Below are positions 53,547 to 61,510 of a stretch of DNA of 64,000 bases, piece by piece; position 1 is the first letter of the stretch; every line of letters starts with the position of its first letter. The translations under genes were made by a program, and so were the position numbers. The stretch lies in the NCBI RefSeq assembly GCF_000025265.1, contig NC_013739.1:4388001-4452000 (forward strand), read 5' to 3'. This stretch comes from Conexibacter woesei DSM 14684 (GTDB lineage Bacteria; Actinomycetota; Thermoleophilia; Solirubrobacterales; Solirubrobacteraceae). A model generated the notes under the pieces. The model saw only the letters and a program-made list of their open reading frames with translations, was not told the origin of the DNA and did no database searches.

Positions 53547-54384
53547 GAAGCCCATGATGACCGTCGGACAGTTCGCCCGAATGACCCGGCTGAGCGCGAA
53601 GCAGCTGCGCAGCTGGGACGGGCTCGGCCTGCTCGCCCCCGCGCAGGTCGACCCCGACACGGGCTACCGCTACTACCACCCGCGTCAGGCGCGCACCGCC
53701 GTCACGATCGCGCTGCTGCGCTCGCTCGACGTGCCGCTCGCGTCGATCCGCGAGCTGCTCGTCGCCGACGACGAGGGCGCCGAGCGGCTGCTGTCCGAGC
53801 AGCGCGAGCGGCTGCAGGCCGAGCTGGTCGCGCGCGAGCGCGCGCTGCGAGCGCTCGCGCGGCTGACCGCCGACCGCGAGCTGATGCCGTACGAGGTGTC
53901 GACCGCGACCCTGCCGCCGCGGCGCCTGCTCGGCCTGCGCGGCACGACGACCGCCGAGCGGCTCCATCGCGACGCCGCCGCGCTGGTCGAGCAGCTGCTG
54001 CGCGCGCTGCCTTGGGCTGCCGCGCCCGGCGCCCCGCCGCTCGTCGGGCTCTACCCGCTCGATCTCGACGGCGACGTCGCGTTCGCGGTCGGCGTCGACC
54101 CGGCCGCCTCCGCCGCGCCCGAGGCGGCCGGCGCGGCCGCGTCGCGGCCCGACGGAATCGTGCCGATCGAGCTGCCCGGCGGCGCGATCGCCCGTGTCAC
54201 GCACGTCGGCAGCTATGACGAGCTGCCGCTCGCCTACTTCCCCCTGCTCGCCTGGCTCCAGGAGCGCGGCCACCCGGCCGCGGGCCCCGTGCGAGAGACG
54301 TATCTCGACGATCCCTCCGAGGTGGAGCCGACGCGGCTGCGCACGGAGGTCTCGATTCCACTGACCGATCCGGAGGACCGCTGA
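53545..54384 (+). CDS. MerR-family regulator with effector-binding (GyrI-like) domain
   Basis: 279 aa. N-terminal MerR helix-turn-helix (TVGQFARMTRLSAKQLRSWD, YYHPRQARTAVTI), coiled coil, then a BmrR/GyrI-like ligand domain (MPYEVSTATLPPRRLLGLRG, LPLAYFPLLAWLQERG). Senses drug-like ligands. If the promoter at 53516 is used, transcription starts at about 53553, so ATG 53554 or 53557 would be the true, leaderless start. The adjacent VOC gene is one base downstream. Confidence 0.88.
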   Translation: MKPMMTVGQFARMTRLSAKQLRSWDGLGLLAPAQVDPDTGYRYYHPRQARTAVTIALLRSLDVPLASIRELLVADDEGAERLLSEQRERLQAELVARERALRALARLTADRELMPYEVSTATLPPRRLLGLRGTTTAERLHRDAAALVEQLLRALPWAAAPGAPPLVGLYPLDLDGDVAFAVGVDPAASAAPEAAGAAASRPDGIVPIELPGGAIARVTHVGSYDELPLAYFPLLAWLQERGHPAAGPVRETYLDDPSEVEPTRLRTEVSIPLTDPEDR

Positions 54385-54385
54385 C

Positions 54386-54808
54386 ATGCCCCAGATAAGC
54401 TCGATCTTTCCCGTCCTGATGACCGACGACGTGCCGCGCGCGCACGCGTTCTACGCCGACCTGCTCGGCCTCTCGGAGCTGTTCGTCGTCGATTGGTACG
54501 TCGCCCTCGCCGCGCCCGAGGACAACCATGTCCAGTTCGCGATCGTCGCGCGCGACCACAGCAGCGTCCCGGCGGCGTTCCGCAAGCGCTGCGCCGGGGT
54601 CCTCGTGACGGTCGAGGTCGACGACGTCGACACGATCCACGCCCGCGCAGTCGAGCGCGGGCTGCCGTTCCACATCCCGCTCAGAGACGAGCCGTGGGGC
54701 CAGCGCCACTTCATTACCGAGGATCCCGACGGCGTCCTCGTCGACGTGATCAAGGTGATCGCGCCGTCGCCGGAGTACGCGGCGCTGTACGCCGGCACGG
54801 CGAGCTAG
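54386..54808 (+). CDS. VOC-superfamily protein (bleomycin-resistance/dioxygenase-like)
   Basis: 140 aa. FPVLMTDDVPRAHAFYADLL at the start and GQRHFITEDPDGVLVDVIKV at the end mark the VOC fold; metal ligands are not all obvious. One base after the MerR gene, so it is a likely target, perhaps binding or modifying a drug. Its end overlaps the convergent cupredoxin gene by four bases. Confidence 0.8.
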   Translation: MPQISSIFPVLMTDDVPRAHAFYADLLGLSELFVVDWYVALAAPEDNHVQFAIVARDHSSVPAAFRKRCAGVLVTVEVDDVDTIHARAVERGLPFHIPLRDEPWGQRHFITEDPDGVLVDVIKVIAPSPEYAALYAGTAS

Positions 54809-55809
54809 CCAGGGTTGGCGAGCGCGGTCGCCGCCGCGCTCGCGCCCCTGCTCCTCAGCGTCACGGCGGCGCGGGCCGTTCTCGTCGCGCCGCCGTCGAG
54901 CGGCGTCGCGCGCACGCGCACGACGAGCGCGAGTCTGCCGCCGCGGCGCAGCGCGCGCCGCGCGTCCGCGCTCACGCCGACCGTGAACGCGACCGTGCCG
55001 GGACCGGCGGCGCGTCTGGTCAGGCTGCCGACGACGACCTGGCCGCGGCCGCGGCGCCCGAGCGCTCTGCGGCCGGCGAGCAGCTCGACGCGCAGCCGTG
55101 CGCTCGCTCTGCCGAGCGCGACCGACCCGCGCACCCGCGTCCCCTGCTGCACGCGGGCGACGCGCAGCGCGACCGCACCCGGCTGGGCCGACTGCGGTCC
55201 GCCGCCCTGCGGCGCGGATCCGCCACCGCCGCCTCCTCCGCCGCTTCCACCTCCGCCTCCGCCTCCGGGCGCGGGCGCCGTCCCGCCCGGCGTCGTCGGC
55301 GTGGTCCCGCCCGGCGGCGGGGTCCCACCGGGCGGCGCCGGGGTCGTTCTTCTCGGCGGCGGTGGCGGGGGCGGCGGCGGTGGTGGCGGCGAGCCGCCGG
55401 CCGACACGACGACGGTGCCGGACATCGACGCGCCGTGGAGGTCGCAGAGGAATCTGTACGTGCCGGCGGTCTCGAATCTGCAGCTGCCGCTCCAGCCCGT
55501 CGCGGTCGGGGCGTTCGGCAGCGGCGGCACCGCGCCGGAGACCGGCCCCGCCGTCTGCGTGCACGACGCCGGCTGCATGCCCGTGAAGTCGGCGTTGTGG
55601 GCGCTGTTCCCGGACGGGTAGGAGAACGCGACCGTGCCGCCGGGTGCGACCGTCACGGTCGTGCCGGCGCCGCCGGCCGCCTGCCATTGGTTGTCGACCG
55701 CGACGAAGCCGCCGGTCGACGGCGGCGCCTGACCGGTCGCGAGCTGCGGCAGCGCCGCGGCGAGCACGCCGGCGACGCAGGCGAGCGGAAGCAGCACACG
55801 TACGCGCAT
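54805..55809 (-). CDS. Secreted cupredoxin-domain protein with Pro/Gly-rich linker
   Basis: 334 aa. Signal peptide (LACVAGVLAAALPQLATG), then a plastocyanin-like domain at about 30-140 with copper-ligand pattern NSAHNADF (His) and YRFLCDLHGASM (Cys, His, Met). A run of twelve Pro and two Gly runs form a spacer; the C-terminal beta domain is Arg-rich. A blue copper electron carrier outside the membrane, possibly wall-associated. No oxidase partner nearby. Confidence 0.8.
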   Translation of the reverse strand: MRVRVLLPLACVAGVLAAALPQLATGQAPPSTGGFVAVDNQWQAAGGAGTTVTVAPGGTVAFSYPSGNSAHNADFTGMQPASCTQTAGPVSGAVPPLPNAPTATGWSGSCRFETAGTYRFLCDLHGASMSGTVVVSAGGSPPPPPPPPPPPPRRTTPAPPGGTPPPGGTTPTTPGGTAPAPGGGGGGGSGGGGGGGGSAPQGGGPQSAQPGAVALRVARVQQGTRVRGSVALGRASARLRVELLAGRRALGRRGRGQVVVGSLTRRAAGPGTVAFTVGVSADARRALRRGGRLALVVRVRATPLDGGATRTARAAVTLRSRGASAAATALANPG

Positions 55810-55918
55810 ATCCCCTCAGACGCCGTCCGCCGCCGAACCTTCCCGACACGAACCGGCGTTCCCCGGCCCGGCGCGGACGTACCATGGCCGCCCGTCCACG
55901 AGTGGGAAGAAGGTGGTT

Positions 55919-57175
55919 GTGGCTGTTGACGTGAGCCAGATCGCGAGTGTCGAGACCGAGCCGGGCACGCTCCCGGCGACGATGACGGCTTGGGTCATCC
56001 GCGAGGAGCGCCTCGGCGAGCCGGTAGACGCGTTCCAGCTGGAGGAGATAGAGACTCCCACTCCTGGCGCGTTCGAGGTCGTCGTGCGCGTGATGGCTGC
56101 CGGCGTCAACTTCAACAACGTCTGGGCCGCGCTCGGCGAGCCCGTGTCGGTGATGAAGTACGGCGACCACCCCCAGTACGGTCACCACATCGGCGGCTCG
56201 GACGCGTCCGGGATCGTCTGGAAGGTCGGCGAGGGCGTCACCCGCTGGAAGCCCGGTGACGAGGTCGTGATCCACTGCAACCAGGCCTCCTACGAGGACC
56301 CCGAGGTCCACGGCCTCGACCCGCTCGCCGCCCCCTCGCAGCAGATCTGGGGCTACGAGACGACGTGGGGCTCGTTCGCCCAGTTCACGAAGGTGCAGGC
56401 GCAGCAGCTGCTGCCCAAGCCCGCGCACCTGTCGTGGGAGGAGGCCGCCTCCTACGGCCTCACGTACTTCACCGCCTACCGGATGCTGATGGACCAGGCG
56501 AAGCTCCAGCCGGGCCACCGCGTGCTGATCTGGGGCGCGGCCGGCGGGCTCGGCGTCTTCGCGACCCAGCTCTGCAAGATCGCCGGCGCGCAGTCGGTCG
56601 GGGTGGTGTCCTCGGCGGAGAAGGGCGAGCTGATCAAGCAGCTCGGCGCGGTCGACTACATCGACCGCAACGAGTACAAGGGGATGATGCGCCGCGGCGG
56701 CGAGACCCCCGAGGAGGACAAGGCCCGCTTCAAGGAGTCGCGGCGCTTCTGCAAGGCCGTCGAGGAGAAGCTCGGCGGCGCGCCGGACATCGTCTTCGAG
56801 CACGTCGGCAGAGCGACGTTCCCGACGTCAGTCCTCGCCGTCAAGCCGTTCGGTAAGGTCGTCATCTGCGGCGCGACCTCGGGCTTCCAGCTCGACTTCG
56901 ACGTTCGGTACCTCTGGATGAAGCAGAAGCAGATCATCGGCTCACACTTCGCGAACGCCTGGGAGGCGACGAAGGCCAATGAGCTGATCGAGCAGTCGCT
57001 CGTCCGGCCGGTGCTGTGGCAGACGATGGGCTTCGAGAAGGTCGCGGAGGCCCATCAGCTTCTCCGAGACAACAAGCACCTCGGCAAGATCGCGATCCTC
57101 GTCGGTGCAACCGCCGAAGGACAGGGCAAGACCGCCGACGGTCCGGGTGCGATCCGAGCAGAGGTGGGCGCCTAA
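55919..57175 (+). CDS. ccr: Crotonyl-CoA carboxylase/reductase
   Basis: 418 aa MDR enzyme. It keeps the CO2-pocket residues of Ccr: Asn in GVNFNNVWAALGEP, Glu in GYETTWGSF and His in GSHFANAWEA; the Phe beside the Glu in a well-studied Ccr is Tyr here. Carboxylates crotonyl-CoA (or another enoyl-CoA) to ethylmalonyl-CoA with NADPH. GTG 55919, five bases after AGAAGG, is preferred over GTG 55913. No other ethylmalonyl-CoA pathway gene is in the window. Confidence 0.9.
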   Translation: MAVDVSQIASVETEPGTLPATMTAWVIREERLGEPVDAFQLEEIETPTPGAFEVVVRVMAAGVNFNNVWAALGEPVSVMKYGDHPQYGHHIGGSDASGIVWKVGEGVTRWKPGDEVVIHCNQASYEDPEVHGLDPLAAPSQQIWGYETTWGSFAQFTKVQAQQLLPKPAHLSWEEAASYGLTYFTAYRMLMDQAKLQPGHRVLIWGAAGGLGVFATQLCKIAGAQSVGVVSSAEKGELIKQLGAVDYIDRNEYKGMMRRGGETPEEDKARFKESRRFCKAVEEKLGGAPDIVFEHVGRATFPTSVLAVKPFGKVVICGATSGFQLDFDVRYLWMKQKQIIGSHFANAWEATKANELIEQSLVRPVLWQTMGFEKVAEAHQLLRDNKHLGKIAILVGATAEGQGKTADGPGAIRAEVGA

Positions 57176-57196
57176 GCGCCCGCCGGGAGGTTCCTG

Positions 57197-57562
57197 ATGG
57201 CAGCCGGTGTCGTTCACATCCCCTGGTACGCAACGCTTCTCCGCCACGAGAGACTGGCGGCTGCGTTGCAGGAGGTCGCCCCGATCGCGCTCAAGTACGG
57301 CGCGACCGAGGTCCAGATCCACCAGTCGCGCGACGACCGGTACAGATTCGACCACATGTGCTGGTTCGAGTCGAGACTCGCCTGGGAGACCTTCTGGGAG
57401 AGCAAGGAGATGATCCTCTTCCGCGCCAGATACCAGGGCTGGTACCAAATCCCGGTCCTGTACGTGTGGCAGGACGTGCTTGCGCGGATAGAGGTCGAGC
57501 CCGTCGCCGAGGAGCCGGCCGCGCCGGCTGCCGCTCCGGCCGAGGACACGGCCGCCGCCTGA
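57197..57562 (+). CDS. Small ferredoxin-like-fold hypothetical protein next to ccr
   Basis: 121 aa. The pattern of one long helix and strands with RYRFDHMCWFESRLAWETFW suggests a dimeric alpha-beta-barrel (antibiotic monooxygenase/EthD-like). Ala/Pro/Glu-rich tail. GGGAGG upstream, 21 bp after ccr, so co-transcribed. Possibly an accessory protein of the carboxylase; family not identified. Confidence 0.65.
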   Translation: MAAGVVHIPWYATLLRHERLAAALQEVAPIALKYGATEVQIHQSRDDRYRFDHMCWFESRLAWETFWESKEMILFRARYQGWYQIPVLYVWQDVLARIEVEPVAEEPAAPAAAPAEDTAAA

Positions 57563-57577
57563 CGCTCGCGCGGAGCC

Positions 57578-57616
57578 GCGGTCGTTTGCTGGTCTCACGG
57601 ACCAGCAATCGACCGC
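57578..57616. terminator. Bidirectional terminator hairpin
   Basis: Arms GCGGTCGTTTGCTGGTC (57578-57594) and GACCAGCAATCGACCGC (57600-57616) pair over 17 positions with one mismatch and a 5-base loop, in the 63-bp gap between convergent genes. Confidence 0.75.
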
Positions 57617-57625
57617 GCCTCTCGC

Positions 57626-59200
57626 TCAGCTCGCGGGTGACGCGAGTTGGGTCGGCGTTGCGCGGCCTCGCAGCGTCACCTGCTCGCCGAGCGCCCACTG
57701 CGCGCGCTCGGCGTCGCCCGCGCGCGCGACCGTGCTCGCCGACGCGAGCACCCGGCCCGGCTTCTGCTTGGCGAGGTCGGACAGCCGCGCCGCCTCGTTG
57801 ACCGGGTCGCCGATGACGGTGTACTCGAACCGCCGCTCGGCGCCGACGTGGCCCGCGACCGCGTCGCCGCCCGCGACGCCGATGCCGAAGTCCAGCTCGC
57901 CGGCGTGCGCACGCAGACGCTCGTGCAGCTCGCGCGCGGCGCGCAGCGCCCGCGCCTGCGCGCCGTCGAGCGGCGCCGGCGCGCCGAAGATCGCCAGCGC
58001 CGCGTCGCCCTGGAACTTGTTGATCCAGCCGCCGCATCCCTCGACGACGTCGACGACGTCGGCGAAGAAGCGGTTCAGCAGCGCGACGACCTGCTCGGGC
58101 GCCAGCCGCGCGGCGAGCGCGGTCGAGCCGACGAGGTCGACGAACAGGACCGTCACGTCGCGCACCTCGCCGCCGAGTCTGACGTCGTGCGCGAGCGCCT
58201 GGCGCGCGACGTCGGCGCCGACCTGGCGGCCGAACAGGTCGCGCATCCGCTCGCGCTCGCGCAGCCCGCTCGCCATCGCGTTGAAGCCGCCCTGCAGCTC
58301 GCCGATCTCGCTGCTGTCCCAGACCTGCAGCTCGACGTCGTAGTCGCCCTCCTCCACCCGCGCGAGCGCGCGTCTGATCGCGCCGATCGGGTGGACCGTC
58401 GCGTAGACGGCCAACAGCGTCACGAAGACGCCGAACAGCAGCGCGATCGGGCCGAGCACGACGATCGAGATCGCCAGCGACGTGATCGTGATGTCGACGT
58501 TCGTGAAGGCGACGATCCCGATCATCACGAGGCCGACGACCGGGACGGCGGTGCCGAGCGTCCACGCCAGCAGCCAGCGCGTCGCGACGCCGGGCACGCC
58601 GCGGCGGTCCGGCGCGGCGTGGTCGAGCGCGCGCGCCACGATCGGCCGCAGCGCCAGCTCGCCGAGCAGGTAGCCGAACGCCGACGTCGTCAGCCCGCCG
58701 AGCGCGACCGTCAGCCCGACGCCGAGGCCGAGCAGCGGGTGGACGATCCCGTCGAGCACGGCGAAGCAGACGGTCGCGCCGCCCCACAGCGCCGCCTGCA
58801 CCTTCATGATCCGCAGCGGGGCGCGCAGCACGTGCGTCCGCTCGGCCGCGTCGGCGGCGCGGTCGGCGGCGAGCCAGCCGCCGGTCCCGTGCGGCCCCGC
58901 CTCGACCGCGCGCCGCCCCCACACGACGCCGACGACGAGCGCCAGCAGCACGTAGACGCCGGCGAGGCCGAGGTTGAGCGCGAGCACGCCGCCGTCGGCT
59001 TCGCCGTCGGGCTTCGGCAGCGCCAGCAGCGCGAACGCGATCACGACGAGCGCGCCGATCGTGTTCGCGAGCACGATCCCGCCGATCGTGATCCAGCGCG
59101 CGCGGCGGCCGATCACGCGGCCGGGCAGGCCGGGGTCGCCGACCAGCCACGGGTGCGCGACGAGGTGCTCCCAGAAGGCGCGCAGGCGCTTGGCGACCAT
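57626..59200 (-). CDS. Membrane class III adenylate cyclase with HAMP domain
   Basis: 524 aa. Six transmembrane segments (about 35-275), HAMP (about 275-325) and cyclase domain (about 340-515) with metal Asp residues in VLFVDLVGSTALAAR and INKFQGDAALAIFG and the substrate-specificity/transition-state block DPVNEAARLSDLAK. Makes cAMP; it resembles the mycobacterial Rv1318c-Rv1320c/Rv3645 type. Signals probably enter through the membrane domain. 15 bp before it on the same strand is the PucR-type regulator. Confidence 0.9.
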   Translation of the reverse strand: MVAKRLRAFWEHLVAHPWLVGDPGLPGRVIGRRARWITIGGIVLANTIGALVVIAFALLALPKPDGEADGGVLALNLGLAGVYVLLALVVGVVWGRRAVEAGPHGTGGWLAADRAADAAERTHVLRAPLRIMKVQAALWGGATVCFAVLDGIVHPLLGLGVGLTVALGGLTTSAFGYLLGELALRPIVARALDHAAPDRRGVPGVATRWLLAWTLGTAVPVVGLVMIGIVAFTNVDITITSLAISIVVLGPIALLFGVFVTLLAVYATVHPIGAIRRALARVEEGDYDVELQVWDSSEIGELQGGFNAMASGLRERERMRDLFGRQVGADVARQALAHDVRLGGEVRDVTVLFVDLVGSTALAARLAPEQVVALLNRFFADVVDVVEGCGGWINKFQGDAALAIFGAPAPLDGAQARALRAARELHERLRAHAGELDFGIGVAGGDAVAGHVGAERRFEYTVIGDPVNEAARLSDLAKQKPGRVLASASTVARAGDAERAQWALGEQVTLRGRATPTQLASPAS

Positions 59201-59215
59201 CGGGTGGAGTCTCGC

Positions 59216-60394
59216 CTACAGCGCCCCATCGGCGCGCAGGGCCAGCTCCAGCTCGAAGCGGCCCTGGGGGTCGTCGAGTGTCGCCCCGAACAGCTCGCGC
59301 AGCTGGCCGAGGCGGTAGCGGACCGTCTGCGGGTGGACGTGCAGCTGCTCGGCGACGATCTGGAGCCGCCCCTGCGCGGCGATCCATGCCGCCAGCGTCG
59401 CCGTCAGGCGGGCGCGCACGGCCGGCGACAGCGGCGCAAGCGGGGCCAGCCGCGAGCGCACCAGCTCGTGCGTCAGGCGCCGGTCGGCGCGCAGCAGCAG
59501 CGCGGCGGCGTGGTCGTCGGCGGCGACGACGCCGCGTGCGGGGACGGCGCCTTCGGCGACGAGCGCGAGCACGGCGCGGGCGCGCGCGAGGCTCAGCGCC
59601 GCGTCCTGCCACGAGACGGCCGGGCCGAGCGCGGCGTGGTGGCGCGGGCCGACGGCGCGGTCGAGCTGCGCGCGGCGGCCGGCGCCGGCCGGGTCGGGGA
59701 CGACCGCGACGACGAACTCGGCGACCGTCTCGACGATCGCGTCGGCCGGCAGCCGCGGGACGATCCGCGCGCGCTCGTCCTCGGGGATCGCGAGCACCGC
59801 GAGCGTCTGCGGCAGCCGCCAGTCGGCCTCGCGCGCGATCTCCTCGACGTCGATCGGGTCGGCCGGCGGATCGCGCACGAGCAGCCGCACGAGCCGCTGG
59901 CGGCGCGCGCTGCGCTCGCCCGCCGCGGCCGACTGCTCCAGCGCGTAGCCCTCGGCCGACTTCGCCGACAGCTCGTCGATGTAGGCGAAGACCGATTCGG
60001 CCAGCTGGTAGAGCGTCGCGGGCGCCAGCTCCGCCGCCTCGCCGACGGCAGCGAACCGCCGCCACGCGACGCGCGCGCCGACGCGGTAGGCGCTCAGCAG
60101 CGTGTCGAGCGAGCGGCCGGCGCGCATCTCGCCGCGGCCGAGGTCGACGTAGACGCGGGCGCGCGGCATCCGGCCCTCGGCCTTGATGCCGTCGAGGAAC
60201 TGGCGCAGCGCCTCCTCCACCCCGGCGATCAGCCCGCGCCCGAACGGGCCGTCGAGGCGGCGCGCGTACGGCGGCACCTCGACGCGCACGGCGTCGATGA
60301 TCTCGCGTGAGACGCCGGGCAGCTCGGGGCGCAGCACGTCAGCCACCTCGGGCGGCAGGTCGTGCCATGGGCGCAGGATCGTGGACGTGGCCAT
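59216..60394 (-). CDS. PucR/CdaR-type transcriptional regulator
   Basis: 392 aa. N-terminal helical (RsbRD-like) sensor domain, middle GGDEF-like fold and C-terminal HTH with LAAWIAAQGRLQIVAEQLHV then HPQTVRYRLGQLRELFG, the PucR signature. ATG 60394. Divergent from the desaturase gene (88-bp gap), which it may control in response to fatty acids or temperature. Confidence 0.85.
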   Translation of the reverse strand: MATSTILRPWHDLPPEVADVLRPELPGVSREIIDAVRVEVPPYARRLDGPFGRGLIAGVEEALRQFLDGIKAEGRMPRARVYVDLGRGEMRAGRSLDTLLSAYRVGARVAWRRFAAVGEAAELAPATLYQLAESVFAYIDELSAKSAEGYALEQSAAAGERSARRQRLVRLLVRDPPADPIDVEEIAREADWRLPQTLAVLAIPEDERARIVPRLPADAIVETVAEFVVAVVPDPAGAGRRAQLDRAVGPRHHAALGPAVSWQDAALSLARARAVLALVAEGAVPARGVVAADDHAAALLLRADRRLTHELVRSRLAPLAPLSPAVRARLTATLAAWIAAQGRLQIVAEQLHVHPQTVRYRLGQLRELFGATLDDPQGRFELELALRADGAL

Positions 60395-60481
60395 CTTTGT
60401 CACAACGTTACAACTTCTAGCCGCTATGACTTTGACCACAGACGAGGACACACGCCCCTTTCCGCCATAGTCTGCAAACCC

Positions 60482-61393
60482 ATGACCCGCCCTGCTCGTA
60501 TCTACAACCTTCTCGCGGTCTTCCTGCCCGTGCTCGGCATCCTCGTGGCGATCGTGCTGCTGTGGAACAAGGCCGTCGGCTGGACCGACATCGCGATCAT
60601 GGCGTTCTTCTACGTCTTCACCGGCTTCGGCGTCACGATCGGCTACCACCGCCTCTTCACGCACCGCTCGTTCGAGACTTCGAGACCGATGCGCGTGCTG
60701 TTCGCGATCGCCGGCTCGATGGCGATCGAGGGCAGCGTCGTGACATGGGTCGCCGATCACCGCAAGCACCACGCGTTCGCCGACGAGGACGGCGATCCGC
60801 ACAGCCCCCACCTCGGCCACGACGGCGGCCTCAAGGGCGCGATCCACGGCCTCTGGCACGCACAGGTCGGCTGGCTGCTCGACGGCGACCACCACGGCCG
60901 CGCCTCGGCCCACCGCTACGCGCCGGACCTGATCAGAGACAAGCCGATCCGCTGGGTCAACCGCACGTTCCCGATCTGGGTGCTGGCGTCGCTGCTGCTG
61001 CCGGCGCTCGCGGGCTTCGTGCTGACCGGCTTCGACCCGATGGGCGCGCTGACCGGCTTCGTCTGGGGCGGCCTCGTGCGGATCTTCCTGATCCACCACG
61101 TCACATGGTCGGTCAACTCCGTCTGCCACTACTTCGGCCGGCGCCGCTTCGACATCGAGGACCAGTCGACGAACAACATCTGGCTCGCGATCCCCTCGCT
61201 CGGCGAGGCGTGGCACCACAACCACCACGCCTTCCCGACGTCCGCCTCCCACGGCCTCAAGCGCTGGGAGAGACTGGCCGACCCGTCCGCGCTCGTCATC
61301 TACGGGATGGAGAAGGTCGGGCTCGTCTGGAACGTCAGATCGGTCAGCGCCGAGAAGCAGAAGTCGAAGGAGAAGCAGCTCGCACCGGCGTAG
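60482..61393 (+). CDS. Fatty acid desaturase (delta-9 acyl type)
   Basis: 303 aa membrane di-iron enzyme with the three His boxes HRLFTH (near residue 57), HRKHH (near 94) and HHNHH (near 245). The helical hairpins before and after fit the SCD1/DesA3 type. Introduces a double bond to adjust membrane fluidity. Long basic tail (KQKSKEKQ). ATG 60482. Confidence 0.92.
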   Translation: MTRPARIYNLLAVFLPVLGILVAIVLLWNKAVGWTDIAIMAFFYVFTGFGVTIGYHRLFTHRSFETSRPMRVLFAIAGSMAIEGSVVTWVADHRKHHAFADEDGDPHSPHLGHDGGLKGAIHGLWHAQVGWLLDGDHHGRASAHRYAPDLIRDKPIRWVNRTFPIWVLASLLLPALAGFVLTGFDPMGALTGFVWGGLVRIFLIHHVTWSVNSVCHYFGRRRFDIEDQSTNNIWLAIPSLGEAWHHNHHAFPTSASHGLKRWERLADPSALVIYGMEKVGLVWNVRSVSAEKQKSKEKQLAPA

Positions 61394-61510
61394 CGCACGG
61401 GCACCGAAGCGGAACCCCGGGCGGGACCGCAACCTTCGTCCCGCCTGCCGGTTCCCTACCATGTCGGCTCCGTCGCGATCGGGATTCCGGTCGCGACGTC
61501 GTCTTTCACC

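Noticed and set aside
57647-60310. Very long open frames (over 880 codons) on both strands across the cyclase/PucR region.
   Set aside because: Arg/Asp/Val-rich translations typical of wrong frames in GC-rich DNA; the cyclase and PucR motifs occupy the coding frames.
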